Part shown: in pieces, positions 22,889 through 31,381 of the stretch
Position numbering within the stretch: position 1 is the first letter of the stretch
Layout: every line of letters starts with the position of its first letter
The notes under the pieces: model-generated
What the model saw: the letters and a program-made list of their open reading frames with translations, nothing else
Database searches by the model: none
What the model was told of the DNA's origin: nothing
Position numbers and translations under genes: made by a program
Assembly (NCBI GenBank): GCA_031553615.1
Contig: JAVBLJ010000020.1
Location: 65,273 to 129,272 of the forward strand
Length of the DNA: 64,000 bases
Direction of reading: 5' to 3'
Source: WQXF01 sp031553615
GTDB lineage: Bacteria > Bacillota > Clostridia > Christensenellales > Aristaeellaceae

Positions 22889-23731
22889 TTAGCAGCAGTT
22901 TCCCGGCATTCGCATCGGCTGCGGGTAGAGCGGAATGGGCGGCGGGCAGGACGGAGTGCAATCCCGGCGGCAAACCGGTTCGGGATGCACCATGTACGCC
23001 TCCACATTGGCCTCCAGCCGCACGCAGAACATCTGCTCACAGGTCTGCGTAGCGGCGCTGAGCATGCGCACCGCAGGCACGATCACCCATTGATTGCGCC
23101 AACACTGATCCTTGGGGCAGGAAAGCGGAACGCGCACGCGCAGGAACACCTCGCTAGCGCCCCGGTGCAGGCAGCCCGCCCCATCGCGCAGCGTGACCTC
23201 CAGCGGTATTTCTACCAGCAAGATCACCGCCCGGGCCTCGCAGCGGCAGCCTTCATCCTCCTGCCAGCGCGGCGATACCGCCGCCACACAAACCTGGCAT
23301 AGGGTCAGCGGTTGCGGGAGCACATCCGGCAAGCCACGCACCTGGATGGTCGCATCCATGCAGCGCACCCATTCGCGTCCACAGGCTAGTATCTTTGGCA
23401 ATAAGTACCCTCCGCGGTAACTCGCGGGTGCCCAGCTCCCCGGTGGGCAGCAATCCGTAGGCGCAGGCATGCAGCAGCAGATTCGCGCCGGTTTGCCGCA
23501 CAGCGTGCACATCGGTTCGCAGCAGCACGCGCTTCGCGGCTTTCGGCATCCCGTGCACAACTGTTCGCAGCAGCACGCGCTTCGCGGCTTTCGGCATCCC
23601 GTGCATATTTCGGCACAGCAGCACGCGGCGGCAGGCCGATGACGGCGCGAACACGGTTCCGCACCGCAGCACGGATTTTCGCGCCGTTTGCAACGATCGC
23701 AGTTGCAGGATGGGCAAAACGCATCGTCCAT
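22889..23731 (-). CDS. Cysteine-rich protein, candidate spore surface component
   Basis: 280 residues from ATG 23731, after AAGGAGGG. The first 95 residues are extremely cysteine-rich, with three repeats of the form C-T-G-C-R-K-P-R-S-A-C-C-C-E (the last diverged to CTLCGKPARICCC). A globular half follows, beta-rich by appearance (AVILLVEIPLEVTLRDGAG, SEVFLRVRVPLSC, MFCVRLEANVEAYMV), and the C-terminus is Pro/Cys rich. There is no signal peptide. Such composition suits a disulfide-crosslinked spore coat or exosporium protein, and the genome carries other sporulation genes, but the role is inferred. I do not recognise a named family. Confidence 0.75.
   Translation of the reverse strand: MDDAFCPSCNCDRCKRRENPCCGAEPCSRRHRPAAACCCAEICTGCRKPRSACCCEQLCTGCRKPRSACCCEPMCTLCGKPARICCCMPAPTDCCPPGSWAPASYRGGYLLPKILACGREWVRCMDATIQVRGLPDVLPQPLTLCQVCVAAVSPRWQEDEGCRCEARAVILLVEIPLEVTLRDGAGCLHRGASEVFLRVRVPLSCPKDQCWRNQWVIVPAVRMLSAATQTCEQMFCVRLEANVEAYMVHPEPVCRRDCTPSCPPPIPLYPQPMRMPGNCC
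23522..23615 (-). repeat. 48-bp in-frame tandem repeat in the cysteine-rich gene
   Basis: The segment TTCGCAGCAGCACGCGCTTC followed by GCGGCTTTCGGCATCCCGTG occurs twice in direct succession, with few changes. It encodes the CTGCRKPRSACCCE units. Confidence 0.8.
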
Positions 23732-23782
23732 AGAAACCCTCCTTCCCTTCGGTTTTCCGGATTGGTTTCCGGCTTGATTTCC

Positions 23783-23817
23783 GAAGAAAGGGACGCGGCG
23801 TTCTTTCTGCCGCGCCC
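23783..23817 (-). terminator. Terminator of the GH18 gene
   Basis: Minus-strand stem GGGCGCGGC / GCCGCGTCCC with one bulged base, followed by TTTCTTC. Confidence 0.65.
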
Positions 23818-23851
23818 CCAGGATATCCTATGTTTTTGGCGGTCACGCGTG

Positions 23852-25024
23852 CTACTTGCGCAGTCCGGAGTCGATCGCCTGCAGCAGTTCGCCCGTGGGA
23901 TCGTGCGAGTATTCCCAAAACATTATGCCCGCCAAACCGCGCTCGCGCGCATACATCGCCTTGATGCGCACCGAATTAGGATTATCGAAGGTAATGAAGT
24001 TGGTGCCGTTGAACATGTACGGCGCACAGGCTCCATCGTCCCAATAGATTTCATAACCATTTTGGCCGTAGTAGTTCCGCATGATGTTGGAATAGCCAAT
24101 GGTGGTCGCTCCCCGGTCTCCCGCCGTTTGGTTCATGCCGTTGTTTTCTACGCTGGTCACATTTTTCCACATGTGCCCGTAAAATGCCGCCCCGATCACC
24201 AGCTTCTTGCGCGGCATACCCGCGCGCTCAAAGGCCTCCACAGCGCCGTGTGCTGAGGGATCGTCGGTGCCGCTCGGGAACATGCTGGTGTGATGTCCAG
24301 TCACCTTGCTCCCGCTCTTCAGGTCGTAGCTCATGATGTTTACATAATCAACATACTGCGCGACCGCCGCGCAATCGATGCCCTGGGCACAATCGGAGGA
24401 TGCTCCGACCGCGATGGAGAGGATGCGGGTCCTGCCGTCTTGCGCGGTCAGCGAGCGCTGGGCTTTGCGCAGATCGCGCACAAGAAGCGTAAAGTTTTCA
24501 CGGTCACCCAGGCTGGCGGTGATTCCGCCGGTGGTTTTACCCGGATACTCCCAATCGATGTCGATGCCGTCAAAGCCGTACCGTTCGGCCTGTTCCATCG
24601 CCGAGGCTACGAAGGCCGCGCGGCCCTCCCCGGTCGCAGCTGCCTGCGAGAAGCCATCCGCCGCCCAGCCGCCGATGGCCATGAGCGTCTTGATATGCGG
24701 ATGCTTTTTCTTATATTTTTGCAATGAATCGATGTTCTTCCAATGCGCTGTGCTCACCTTGCCCTCCACAATGAGGCCAAAGGACCAAATGATGTGCGTC
24801 AGATACTTCGCGTCGCGATCCGCAAGCTTCGGGGCTTTCGCATCGTAGGCGTAGGCCATTGCCACCTTGCCATGGGTCGGTGCCGCGGCGGCGGACGGGC
24901 TCATTGCCAGCAGCGCCGGATAGACCGGAATGCACGGAAATGCAAAGACCGCGGACATCAGTAGGCTGCCAACCCTCTGCGCTTTCGCTCGCCAACAATC
25001 GCGAAACCATTTACAAATATGCAT
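23852..25024 (-). CDS. Secreted GH18-family glycosidase (chitinase-like)
   Basis: 390 residues from ATG 25024, after AAGGAGGG. A basic N-terminus and hydrophobic stretch (about 18-48, ending SPSAAAAPT) form a signal peptide. The GH18 catalytic signature DGIDIDWEYPG lies at about 152-162, with E159 as acid. Other family blocks are TLMAIGGW, VDYVNIMSYDL, LVIGAAFYGH and GIMFWEYSHD. It probably cleaves beta-1,4-GlcNAc polymers. In spore formers, GH18 enzymes can also act on spore cortex peptidoglycan (YaaH, YdhD), but no LysM domain is present here. Confidence 0.93.
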   Translation of the reverse strand: MHICKWFRDCWRAKAQRVGSLLMSAVFAFPCIPVYPALLAMSPSAAAAPTHGKVAMAYAYDAKAPKLADRDAKYLTHIIWSFGLIVEGKVSTAHWKNIDSLQKYKKKHPHIKTLMAIGGWAADGFSQAAATGEGRAAFVASAMEQAERYGFDGIDIDWEYPGKTTGGITASLGDRENFTLLVRDLRKAQRSLTAQDGRTRILSIAVGASSDCAQGIDCAAVAQYVDYVNIMSYDLKSGSKVTGHHTSMFPSGTDDPSAHGAVEAFERAGMPRKKLVIGAAFYGHMWKNVTSVENNGMNQTAGDRGATTIGYSNIMRNYYGQNGYEIYWDDGACAPYMFNGTNFITFDNPNSVRIKAMYARERGLAGIMFWEYSHDPTGELLQAIDSGLRK

Positions 25025-25146
25025 GAAACCCTCCTTGTGTAGCGTCACTCATGGGTGCACCTACGATAAGGACGAGCCTTGTCATGCAGCGGTTGTTTGG
25101 TTTTTCTGGGAGCAATGTGCAAAGCGAGGAAACGTACGGGCGGGGC

Positions 25147-25175
25147 TTGACAGGACGGCGGTATGTGCGCATACT
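25147..25175 (+). promoter_or_regulatory. Promoter of bioY
   Basis: Perfect -35 TTGACA at 25147-25152, 17-base spacer, -10 CATACT at 25170-25175, directly next to the BirA-type operator. Confidence 0.65.
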
Positions 25176-25176
25176 A

Positions 25177-25210
25177 TGCGTAAACCTAATTTTCGATTTT
25201 AGTTTACACA
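25177..25210 (+). promoter_or_regulatory. BirA operator upstream of bioY
   Basis: TGCGTAAACC, exactly 14 bases, then AGTTTACACA. The known BirA site in Bacillota is TTGTAAACC-N14/15-GGTTTACAA, so arms and spacing both fit. It lies over the transcription start, as expected for biotin-dependent repression. Confidence 0.8.
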
Positions 25211-25227
25211 TCGTCAAAGGAGTTCCC

Positions 25228-25791
25228 ATGCAAAAAAACCGCACCCACCGGCTCGCGCTCACGGCGCTGTGCGTAACGCTGACCATCGTCAGCGCGCGCA
25301 TCAGCATTCCCATCCCCGGTCTCTCGGTAGTGTTCAGCGCACAGATGTGCGTGGTGCTTTGTGCTGGGCTGCTGCTCGGTCCGCGTTACGGCACGCTTTC
25401 GCAGGCGGTGTACCTGCTTCTCGGGCTGATCGGCCTGCCTGTATTCACCCTGGGCGGGGGGCCTGCTTACGTGCTGCGGCCCTCCTTCGCCTACCTGCTC
25501 GGCTTCCCCGCCGCCGCAGGTGTGTGCGGCTGGGTAACGCGCCGCGCACCCCCACCGAGCTTTTCTCGGCTGGGGTGCGCGGGGTTGGCCGGGGTAGCGG
25601 CCCTGTATGCGGTTGCGCTGCCTGCGCTTTGGGTGCAAGCACGGCTCACGGCGGGGCAGTTGCCCGCCATGGGCGTATTTCTTGCTTCGTACTGCTTGGC
25701 CTTTTTGCCGATGGACGTAGCAAAAGCGGCGTTGGCTGCGGCGATCTGCCGGTCGATATTGCGGCGGATGCCGGGGCTTTCGTACTTATAG
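25228..25791 (+). CDS. bioY: Biotin transporter substrate-binding component BioY
   Basis: 187 residues from ATG 25228, six bases after AAAGGAG. About six membrane helices. BioY features include the N-terminal ALTALCVTLTIVSARISIPIP, the VFSAQMCVVLCAGLLLGPRYG block and GLIGLPVFTLGGGPAYVLRPSFAYLLGF. BioY is the S-component of an ECF biotin transporter and may work alone or with a shared EcfAAT module, which is not in this window. Control by biotin through BirA is supported by the operator upstream. Confidence 0.95.
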   Translation: MQKNRTHRLALTALCVTLTIVSARISIPIPGLSVVFSAQMCVVLCAGLLLGPRYGTLSQAVYLLLGLIGLPVFTLGGGPAYVLRPSFAYLLGFPAAAGVCGWVTRRAPPPSFSRLGCAGLAGVAALYAVALPALWVQARLTAGQLPAMGVFLASYCLAFLPMDVAKAALAAAICRSILRRMPGLSYL

Positions 25792-25819
25792 TAACATGAT
25801 CGCTCGGTATATTTTCTTC

Positions 25820-26671
25820 TTAGCCCTTGATATGCTCACGCAGGAAGCGAACCGCCAGACCGATATCGGCGGACGGATCCTCGCCCACTTCGCGCTCGAT
25901 GGTCAGGAAGCCCTTGTAGCCGATCTCGTCCAGCGCGCGCAGGTAGCCCTTCCAATCCACATCGCCGGCACCCAGCGGCAGCTCCTCAAAGGCCTTGCCC
26001 TCCTGGATCACGTCCTCCACGTCCGCCAAGCCGTAGACCGCTTCGGCGCCCACGTCCAGCAGCTTGCGACCATCCTTGGCGTGGGTGTGCACGATGTAAT
26101 CGCGCAGCGTATACACGGCCTTCACCGGGTCGTCACCGGTGACCATGACCAGGTTGGCCGGATCGAGGTTGACGGCCACGCCGCGCGAACCCAGGCTATC
26201 CAGGAAGCCCTTGAGGGTTGCGGCAGTCTCGGGGCCGGTTTCTACGGCGAAGTGAGCCTTGTGGGCATCGGCATATTCGGCGAGCTGATAGCACGCCTCC
26301 TGCATGCAGCGATAGCGCGGGTGGCTCGAATCCTCGGGCACAACGCCGATGTGGGTAGTCACCACGCAGGTCTCCCAATCCCCGGCCAAATCAAGAATGC
26401 GCTTGGATTTTTCGACCAAATCCGGGTTCTTTTCGGGCCGCCAGAAACCAAAGCCCATGTCGCCGCAGATGGCGGAAACGCGCAGGCCGTTTGACTTCGC
26501 CATGTCCAGAAACTCCTTGCGCTTGGCCGCCGAGAGGTTCTCCGGGGCCATGTCTCCGGTGTGCGCGTTGACCTGGAACCCATCTGCGCCGAGAGCCTTG
26601 GCCTTGCGCATCGCCTCATCCATGCCGCAGCGGAAGGAATCGAGCAGAATACCAATCGGGAATGTATGCAT
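25820..26671 (-). CDS. Sugar phosphate isomerase/epimerase, xylose-isomerase-like TIM barrel
   Basis: 283 residues from ATG 26671, after AAGGAGG. The AP-endonuclease-2-like TIM barrel is shown by ALGADGFQVNAHTGDM, LRVSAICGDMG, the metal ligands in HFAVETGPE and VAVNLDPANLVM, YIVHTHAKDG and FLTIEREVG. The family isomerises or epimerises keto-sugars or related substrates; which one is not visible. It lies 60 bases after the alpha-mannosidase gene and is probably in the same operon, so a role in sugar catabolism is likely. Confidence 0.88.
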   Translation of the reverse strand: MHTFPIGILLDSFRCGMDEAMRKAKALGADGFQVNAHTGDMAPENLSAAKRKEFLDMAKSNGLRVSAICGDMGFGFWRPEKNPDLVEKSKRILDLAGDWETCVVTTHIGVVPEDSSHPRYRCMQEACYQLAEYADAHKAHFAVETGPETAATLKGFLDSLGSRGVAVNLDPANLVMVTGDDPVKAVYTLRDYIVHTHAKDGRKLLDVGAEAVYGLADVEDVIQEGKAFEELPLGAGDVDWKGYLRALDEIGYKGFLTIEREVGEDPSADIGLAVRFLREHIKG

Positions 26672-26731
26672 CGTTTTGCCTCCTTAAAATAGCTCGTTTA
26701 AATGGTTCGTTCATTTGCTATAACATAGCGA

Positions 26732-29700
26732 TTATATCGCCAGCTCCGCCAAAAAAGTCTTGATCTCGAAGGGCTTCCAGGTGATCTCCTCTTCAGCGGA
26801 AATCGCTTCCCCGCAGGGCTGCTCCAGCAGGTTGCAGGGCGTGAGCCGCGCGATGCCATAATCGGAGAGCAGGTACCCGCGGAAGGTACCGCCATGGCAC
26901 TCGTGGGTGCGGATCACCAGCTCGTCGCTATCCTCGGCCTTCTTGAGCGCATCGATGTGGATGGCCGGGCAATCCGTCCAAATCAGGCGGCGCTCGGATC
27001 GCAGGCGACCCGCGACCACCTGTACGGGCAGGTTGAGCGCCTCAGCCTCCTCGATCACCTCGCGGCCCGCCGCGCCGCCCGCGTGCGGAAGCAGCGCATA
27101 CACAAACTCGTGCTCACCCTTGTCGGCGTGGGTATCGGGCGAAAGGCTGCTCTTGAGCAGCGAAAGCTTGATGGTGGAGCCATAGATGCTGTGACCATAC
27201 TTGCAATCGTTGAGCAGGGCAACACCGTAGTTGGCCTCGGCCAGATCAGCCCACTTTTGCCCCGCGACCTCGAAGCGCGCGTAATCCCAGCTGGTGTTGT
27301 GGTGGGTGGGACGCTCCACGTGCCCAAACTGTACATCGTACGTGGCCTTGGTGCTGCGCACCGAGGTGTCAAACGAAGTCTTGAGCAGCCGATGATCCTC
27401 GTGCCAATCCACGCGGGTCTCGAAATCGATGCGCCGGCTGCCGCTGTACACCGCCATGTCCTGCACGATGGTGGAGCGGTTGTAGCGATATTCGAAGCGC
27501 AGCACTGCCTTCAGCGGCCCATCGGCCTGAACGGTCACGGGCGCGTTCAGCACGGCGTTTTCGCGCTTTTGCTGGTAGAATAGGTCGATGTCCCACGCAT
27601 CGTGGTTCAGCGGCTTATCCTCGTAAACCTCCAGCGCGTTGGCCAGTCCGCCTTCCTTGAGCACCTCGCGGCCCTCCCGAAGGTCGGTCAGCCGGTCGAT
27701 CTGGCCCTCCTGATTCCAATGGATGCGGTAGAACGGCGTTTCGAGCGTGCCCCCCGCGATATCGATGCGAAAGGGGCTCTTCTCGCCGCCCGCCGCGCGC
27801 GATGCACCGGGCACGAAGCGCAGCGTGCGCATCGCCAGTCCGGGCATGCTCACGCACACCAGTGTGCCGCCCGCCGTGCGCTGCGCGGTCAGCGGTTCGC
27901 CTTCGACGGTTTCAAACCCGCCCTCGGCCTGGGTGGGTAGCAGCACGCAATCCTGCCGGTCGAAGCTGCCGAAGTGATAGGCCGTCCAGCTATCCGCAGC
28001 GGGCTCGATGAGCGCATCCATCGCCAGCGCACGCACGTTCTCCAGCGCTTCGTTGGCCTGCGCGTACTCGATGTCGCTATCCTGATACACCTCGCGGATG
28101 GAGGAGCCCGGAATGATATCGTGGAATTGGTTGCGCAGCAGGGTTTCCCAGGCCTCGTGGATGGGCCCATCGTCGCAGGATCGGCCCTGCGCCGCCGCCT
28201 GGCTTACCAGCCATTCGGTCAGGGTGAGGGCGAACTCCAGCTTGCGGTTGTTGCGCTTGTTGCGCGCCTGGGTGGTGTAGGTTCCGCGATGGTATTCCAG
28301 GTAAAGCTCGCCGTCCCACACGTGCAGATCGCTCCCGCGCCCCTCCAGCCCCTGGTGCATGCGCGAAAGGAAATCTCCCACCCGCGTGGTCTGTACGTTG
28401 GGCAGACCGGGCAGCCGGTCGACCGCGCGGCGCATCATCAGCATATTGCGGTTCACGCCGCCGCCGCCATCGCCGAAGCCATAAGAGAGGAGCACCTCGT
28501 TGGAAATATCTTTGTTGCGGAATTTCTTCCAGGTGCCCACCACGCTGCGCGGGCTGATCATGCCGTTGTACGTGGCAAAGCGGTTCTCGAACGATTGGCC
28601 CACCTCCGGGGTGGTCAGGAAATACGTCAGTATCTCGGTGCCGTCGATGCCGCGCCAGGTGAACAGATCGTCGGGCATGGTGTTGTACTGGTTCCAGCTG
28701 ATTTTGCTGGTCACGAAGGTTTTCAGCCCGCATTGCCGAAGGATTTGCGGCAGCGCCCAGCTGTAGCCAAACACATCGGGCAGCCACAAGTATTCGCAGC
28801 TGTGTCCGAATTCCTTTTCGATAAAGCGAATGCCGTACAGCATTTGGCGCACCAGCGATTCGCCGGAGGTCACGTTGCAATCGGCCTCTAGCCACATGCC
28901 GCCATCGGGTTCCCACTTGCCTTCGGCGATACGTTTCTGCATCTGCACATACAGCGCGGGCATGTCGCGCTTGATGTATTGGTATAGCTGGGGCTGCGAT
29001 TGCAGAAAGCGGTACTCGTCGAATTGCTCCATGAGCCGCAGCACGGTGGCAAAGGAGCGCATCGCCTTCTCGCGCGTGTGCTTGAGCCGCCAGAGCCACG
29101 CCACATCGATGTGGGTATGCCCCACGCAGCTCACCGTCACGTCGCTCTGCTTGGGCAGGGTGGCCATCACCGCCGCCAACGCCTCGCGCGCGGCGGGCAC
29201 AGTGGAACGCAGCTTGTCCTCATCCCAGTTCAGGCACTGCGCAGCGCTCTCCAGCGCGCGAAGCAGCCCGTACTTGGCGGGATCTGCGTCGTCCAAAAAC
29301 GGCAGCGCCTTCACGCCCGCCTTCATATCGTAATAAAGCTCGTCGGTGGGCACGTGCAGATAGCCGATGTGCGCAGCCTTCACGCGGTGCTCCTGAATGC
29401 GGTGCGGGCCGCCGCCCTCCAAGCCGCTCCAAAGCATCAGGGTCAGTTCGATGCGCTTGCCCGCGAACCGCGCGAGGTTGACCTCTTTGTGATTGCTGTC
29501 CACGCCCGAATAGGGCACGCGATCGATGTACAGCATGGCCTCAAAGCCGGAGTTGTTGCCGCCGCCAGTGCGGCCAAAATCGAGATGCGCCACCGGCACA
29601 CAGTCGAGCACTTCGGGCGGAACCTCCACGGTGGCGCGCACCCACAGGTAGCGATCGCGCCCGCGAAAATCGTCGCCTAGCGCCAGCGCAAAGCCGGTCA

Positions 29701-29854
29701 CGCTTTCCGGCGCAGCGTTGTGTACCTCATCGGGGCCGGCGGTGTCGTCCATCGCCACCATAGGCTCGATGGGCCGCATCTCGCAAAGCCTGTATTCTTC
29801 CAGTTCCCGCATCCTGCGCCCAAGCTTCTCCAATGAGTAAAGCCGATCCGCCAT
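26732..29854 (-). CDS. GH38-family alpha-mannosidase
   Basis: 1040 residues from ATG 29854, after GGAGGG. No signal peptide, so cytoplasmic. The GH38 zinc site begins with GHTHIDVAWLW (H246, H248, D250), and the nucleophile is D360 in WLPDVFGYSWALPQIL. The middle domain and C-terminal beta-sandwiches (RIDFETRVDWHEDHRLLKTSF, YGVALLNDCKYGHS) are standard. It releases alpha-linked mannose from oligosaccharides. It leads a two-gene operon with the TIM-barrel isomerase. No sugar transporter lies next to it. GH38 enzymes vary in linkage, which the sequence does not settle. Confidence 0.95.
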   Translation of the reverse strand: MADRLYSLEKLGRRMRELEEYRLCEMRPIEPMVAMDDTAGPDEVHNAAPESVTGFALALGDDFRGRDRYLWVRATVEVPPEVLDCVPVAHLDFGRTGGGNNSGFEAMLYIDRVPYSGVDSNHKEVNLARFAGKRIELTLMLWSGLEGGGPHRIQEHRVKAAHIGYLHVPTDELYYDMKAGVKALPFLDDADPAKYGLLRALESAAQCLNWDEDKLRSTVPAAREALAAVMATLPKQSDVTVSCVGHTHIDVAWLWRLKHTREKAMRSFATVLRLMEQFDEYRFLQSQPQLYQYIKRDMPALYVQMQKRIAEGKWEPDGGMWLEADCNVTSGESLVRQMLYGIRFIEKEFGHSCEYLWLPDVFGYSWALPQILRQCGLKTFVTSKISWNQYNTMPDDLFTWRGIDGTEILTYFLTTPEVGQSFENRFATYNGMISPRSVVGTWKKFRNKDISNEVLLSYGFGDGGGGVNRNMLMMRRAVDRLPGLPNVQTTRVGDFLSRMHQGLEGRGSDLHVWDGELYLEYHRGTYTTQARNKRNNRKLEFALTLTEWLVSQAAAQGRSCDDGPIHEAWETLLRNQFHDIIPGSSIREVYQDSDIEYAQANEALENVRALAMDALIEPAADSWTAYHFGSFDRQDCVLLPTQAEGGFETVEGEPLTAQRTAGGTLVCVSMPGLAMRTLRFVPGASRAAGGEKSPFRIDIAGGTLETPFYRIHWNQEGQIDRLTDLREGREVLKEGGLANALEVYEDKPLNHDAWDIDLFYQQKRENAVLNAPVTVQADGPLKAVLRFEYRYNRSTIVQDMAVYSGSRRIDFETRVDWHEDHRLLKTSFDTSVRSTKATYDVQFGHVERPTHHNTSWDYARFEVAGQKWADLAEANYGVALLNDCKYGHSIYGSTIKLSLLKSSLSPDTHADKGEHEFVYALLPHAGGAAGREVIEEAEALNLPVQVVAGRLRSERRLIWTDCPAIHIDALKKAEDSDELVIRTHECHGGTFRGYLLSDYGIARLTPCNLLEQPCGEAISAEEEITWKPFEIKTFLAELAI

Positions 29855-29923
29855 GACAATTCCCTCCGAACCCATTCAGAATGCCTACTGCTAAGAATGT
29901 CTGTCCTATACAATGCCTTCCCT

Positions 29924-29952
29924 ACAATAACAGCGGCGTGGTGTGCTGTCAA
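29924..29952 (-). promoter_or_regulatory. Promoter of the alpha-mannosidase operon
   Basis: Perfect -35 TTGACA at 29947-29952, 17-base spacer, -10 TATTGT at 29924-29929, on the minus strand, starting three bases past the upstream gene's stop. Confidence 0.75.
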
Positions 29953-29954
29953 GC

Positions 29955-31340
29955 CTAGCGAATCGTTGCCTGGGCGAGCTCGTACCAAAGCCCCTGCTCA
30001 GGCACGGACATGGCCAGCGCCACGCCGGGCTGCCCGGTCGTTGGATCGAGCACCGCTACGGAAACGGTGCACACGCCCTCCGGAATATCCGCGCGGAGCA
30101 CAATGGTCTCCACCTCCACGCACTCACCCGGCAGCACATCGATCAGGCGCAGATCGAGCGGATAGTCCGCATGACCCTCTGCGCCCGCAATGCGCAGGCA
30201 GGCCTGCCACGGGAAATAGAACGGCGCCATGCCCTCGTTGGTCCAGGTCAGCCGCACCACCAAGGTGTCCTCCTGGCTACGGTCCAGCTCCATTGCCTCC
30301 ACGCGCAGCCGGTAGCCAATGCGCCGCATAATCGCATCCAGGTTGGCCTGCTGCTTGCCGCCGCGCTGGATATCGACAAAGCTGTGCGGCCCAATCCAGC
30401 TGGTGTGCGAGCGTTCAAACAGCGAAAGCGTGCCCTCGAAACGGCTGCCCAGCAGCGCAACCGGCTCATGCTCCATGGAAAGCTCCCCGCCGATGGGGGC
30501 GGTGCGCCAAGCATCCGGCATGGGCACGAGCGCGTCCGTTTCTCCGCTCTCGTTGAACTCGCCGCCATTTGCGATCCAATCCAGCCATTCCTCGGTGGAA
30601 CCCTGCAGGGCCGAGGTATCGTTGTAGATGCCCATTCCGCCCTTCTCCGCATGGGTGAACGGGCGGCGCATCATCAGCCGCGCGCCGGGAAACGCCTCCA
30701 GATAGGGCTTCACGTACTGCTCGCAGATGGCGATGTTCGGGAATTTGCCCGCGTCCTCGTGCACATGCCACTCGCCCCAATGTCCCAGCGATCCCAGCTG
30801 CATGTAGGCCACGAACGGATCGTTGCCGTAGCGCTCGCCCAGCGCACGGATAGCGCGGGCGTGCGCCTCAATAAGCACCGTATCCGCGTAGATAGGGCTG
30901 CACCCGCGCCCGTAATCGGTATCGTAAGCCTTGCCCTTCCGGGCGGTGGCCGCGTACAACCAGCGCGGGATATCCATGTGCTTTCGATCGCCCGGGACGT
31001 CCATCACGAAGCGCAGGATCGCGCGCTTGCCCTCGGCGCGCCAACGAGCCATCTGCGCGCGCTCCTCCAGCGCTTCAAAAGCGAATTTTCCTTCCTCGGG
31101 TTCTAGCTCCGCCCAGGTCACCTGCACGTACACCAGGGTGAACGGCTGATCGTGCGGCGCATCGTCCTCCGCCCACACCGCGTTGCCGATGTAGGGGTTC
31201 ACGAGCTCCGCGTCGCTCGCCTCGTAGGCAAAGCGCATGGAAGCCCTGCGTGCGGAGGCATGCGCAGAAGCCGCCGTGCAGCAGCACAGCAGCAGCATTG
31301 CAAGCAGATAGATTCGGTTGCGCATGCGTCTTTTGTACAT
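29955..31340 (-). CDS. Secreted DUF4832-type protein
   Basis: 461 residues from ATG 31340, six bases after GAGGAG; an alternative ATG lies five codons later. Residues 1-28 are a signal peptide (RIYLLAMLLLCCCTAASAHAS). A TIM-barrel-like half follows (VYVQVTWAELEPEEGKFAF, AILRFVMDVPG, YMQLGSLGHWGEWH), then a C-terminal beta-sandwich with LTWTNEGMAPFYFPWQACLRI. This order is that of DUF4874/DUF4832 proteins, which resemble glycoside hydrolases but have no proven activity. It is 41 bases after the U32 gene and may share its transcript. Confidence 0.8.
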   Translation of the reverse strand: MYKRRMRNRIYLLAMLLLCCCTAASAHASARRASMRFAYEASDAELVNPYIGNAVWAEDDAPHDQPFTLVYVQVTWAELEPEEGKFAFEALEERAQMARWRAEGKRAILRFVMDVPGDRKHMDIPRWLYAATARKGKAYDTDYGRGCSPIYADTVLIEAHARAIRALGERYGNDPFVAYMQLGSLGHWGEWHVHEDAGKFPNIAICEQYVKPYLEAFPGARLMMRRPFTHAEKGGMGIYNDTSALQGSTEEWLDWIANGGEFNESGETDALVPMPDAWRTAPIGGELSMEHEPVALLGSRFEGTLSLFERSHTSWIGPHSFVDIQRGGKQQANLDAIMRRIGYRLRVEAMELDRSQEDTLVVRLTWTNEGMAPFYFPWQACLRIAGAEGHADYPLDLRLIDVLPGECVEVETIVLRADIPEGVCTVSVAVLDPTTGQPGVALAMSVPEQGLWYELAQATIR

Positions 31341-31381
31341 GCTCGACTCCTCGCCCGGCGCTTTTTCCGCGCCAAACAGCG

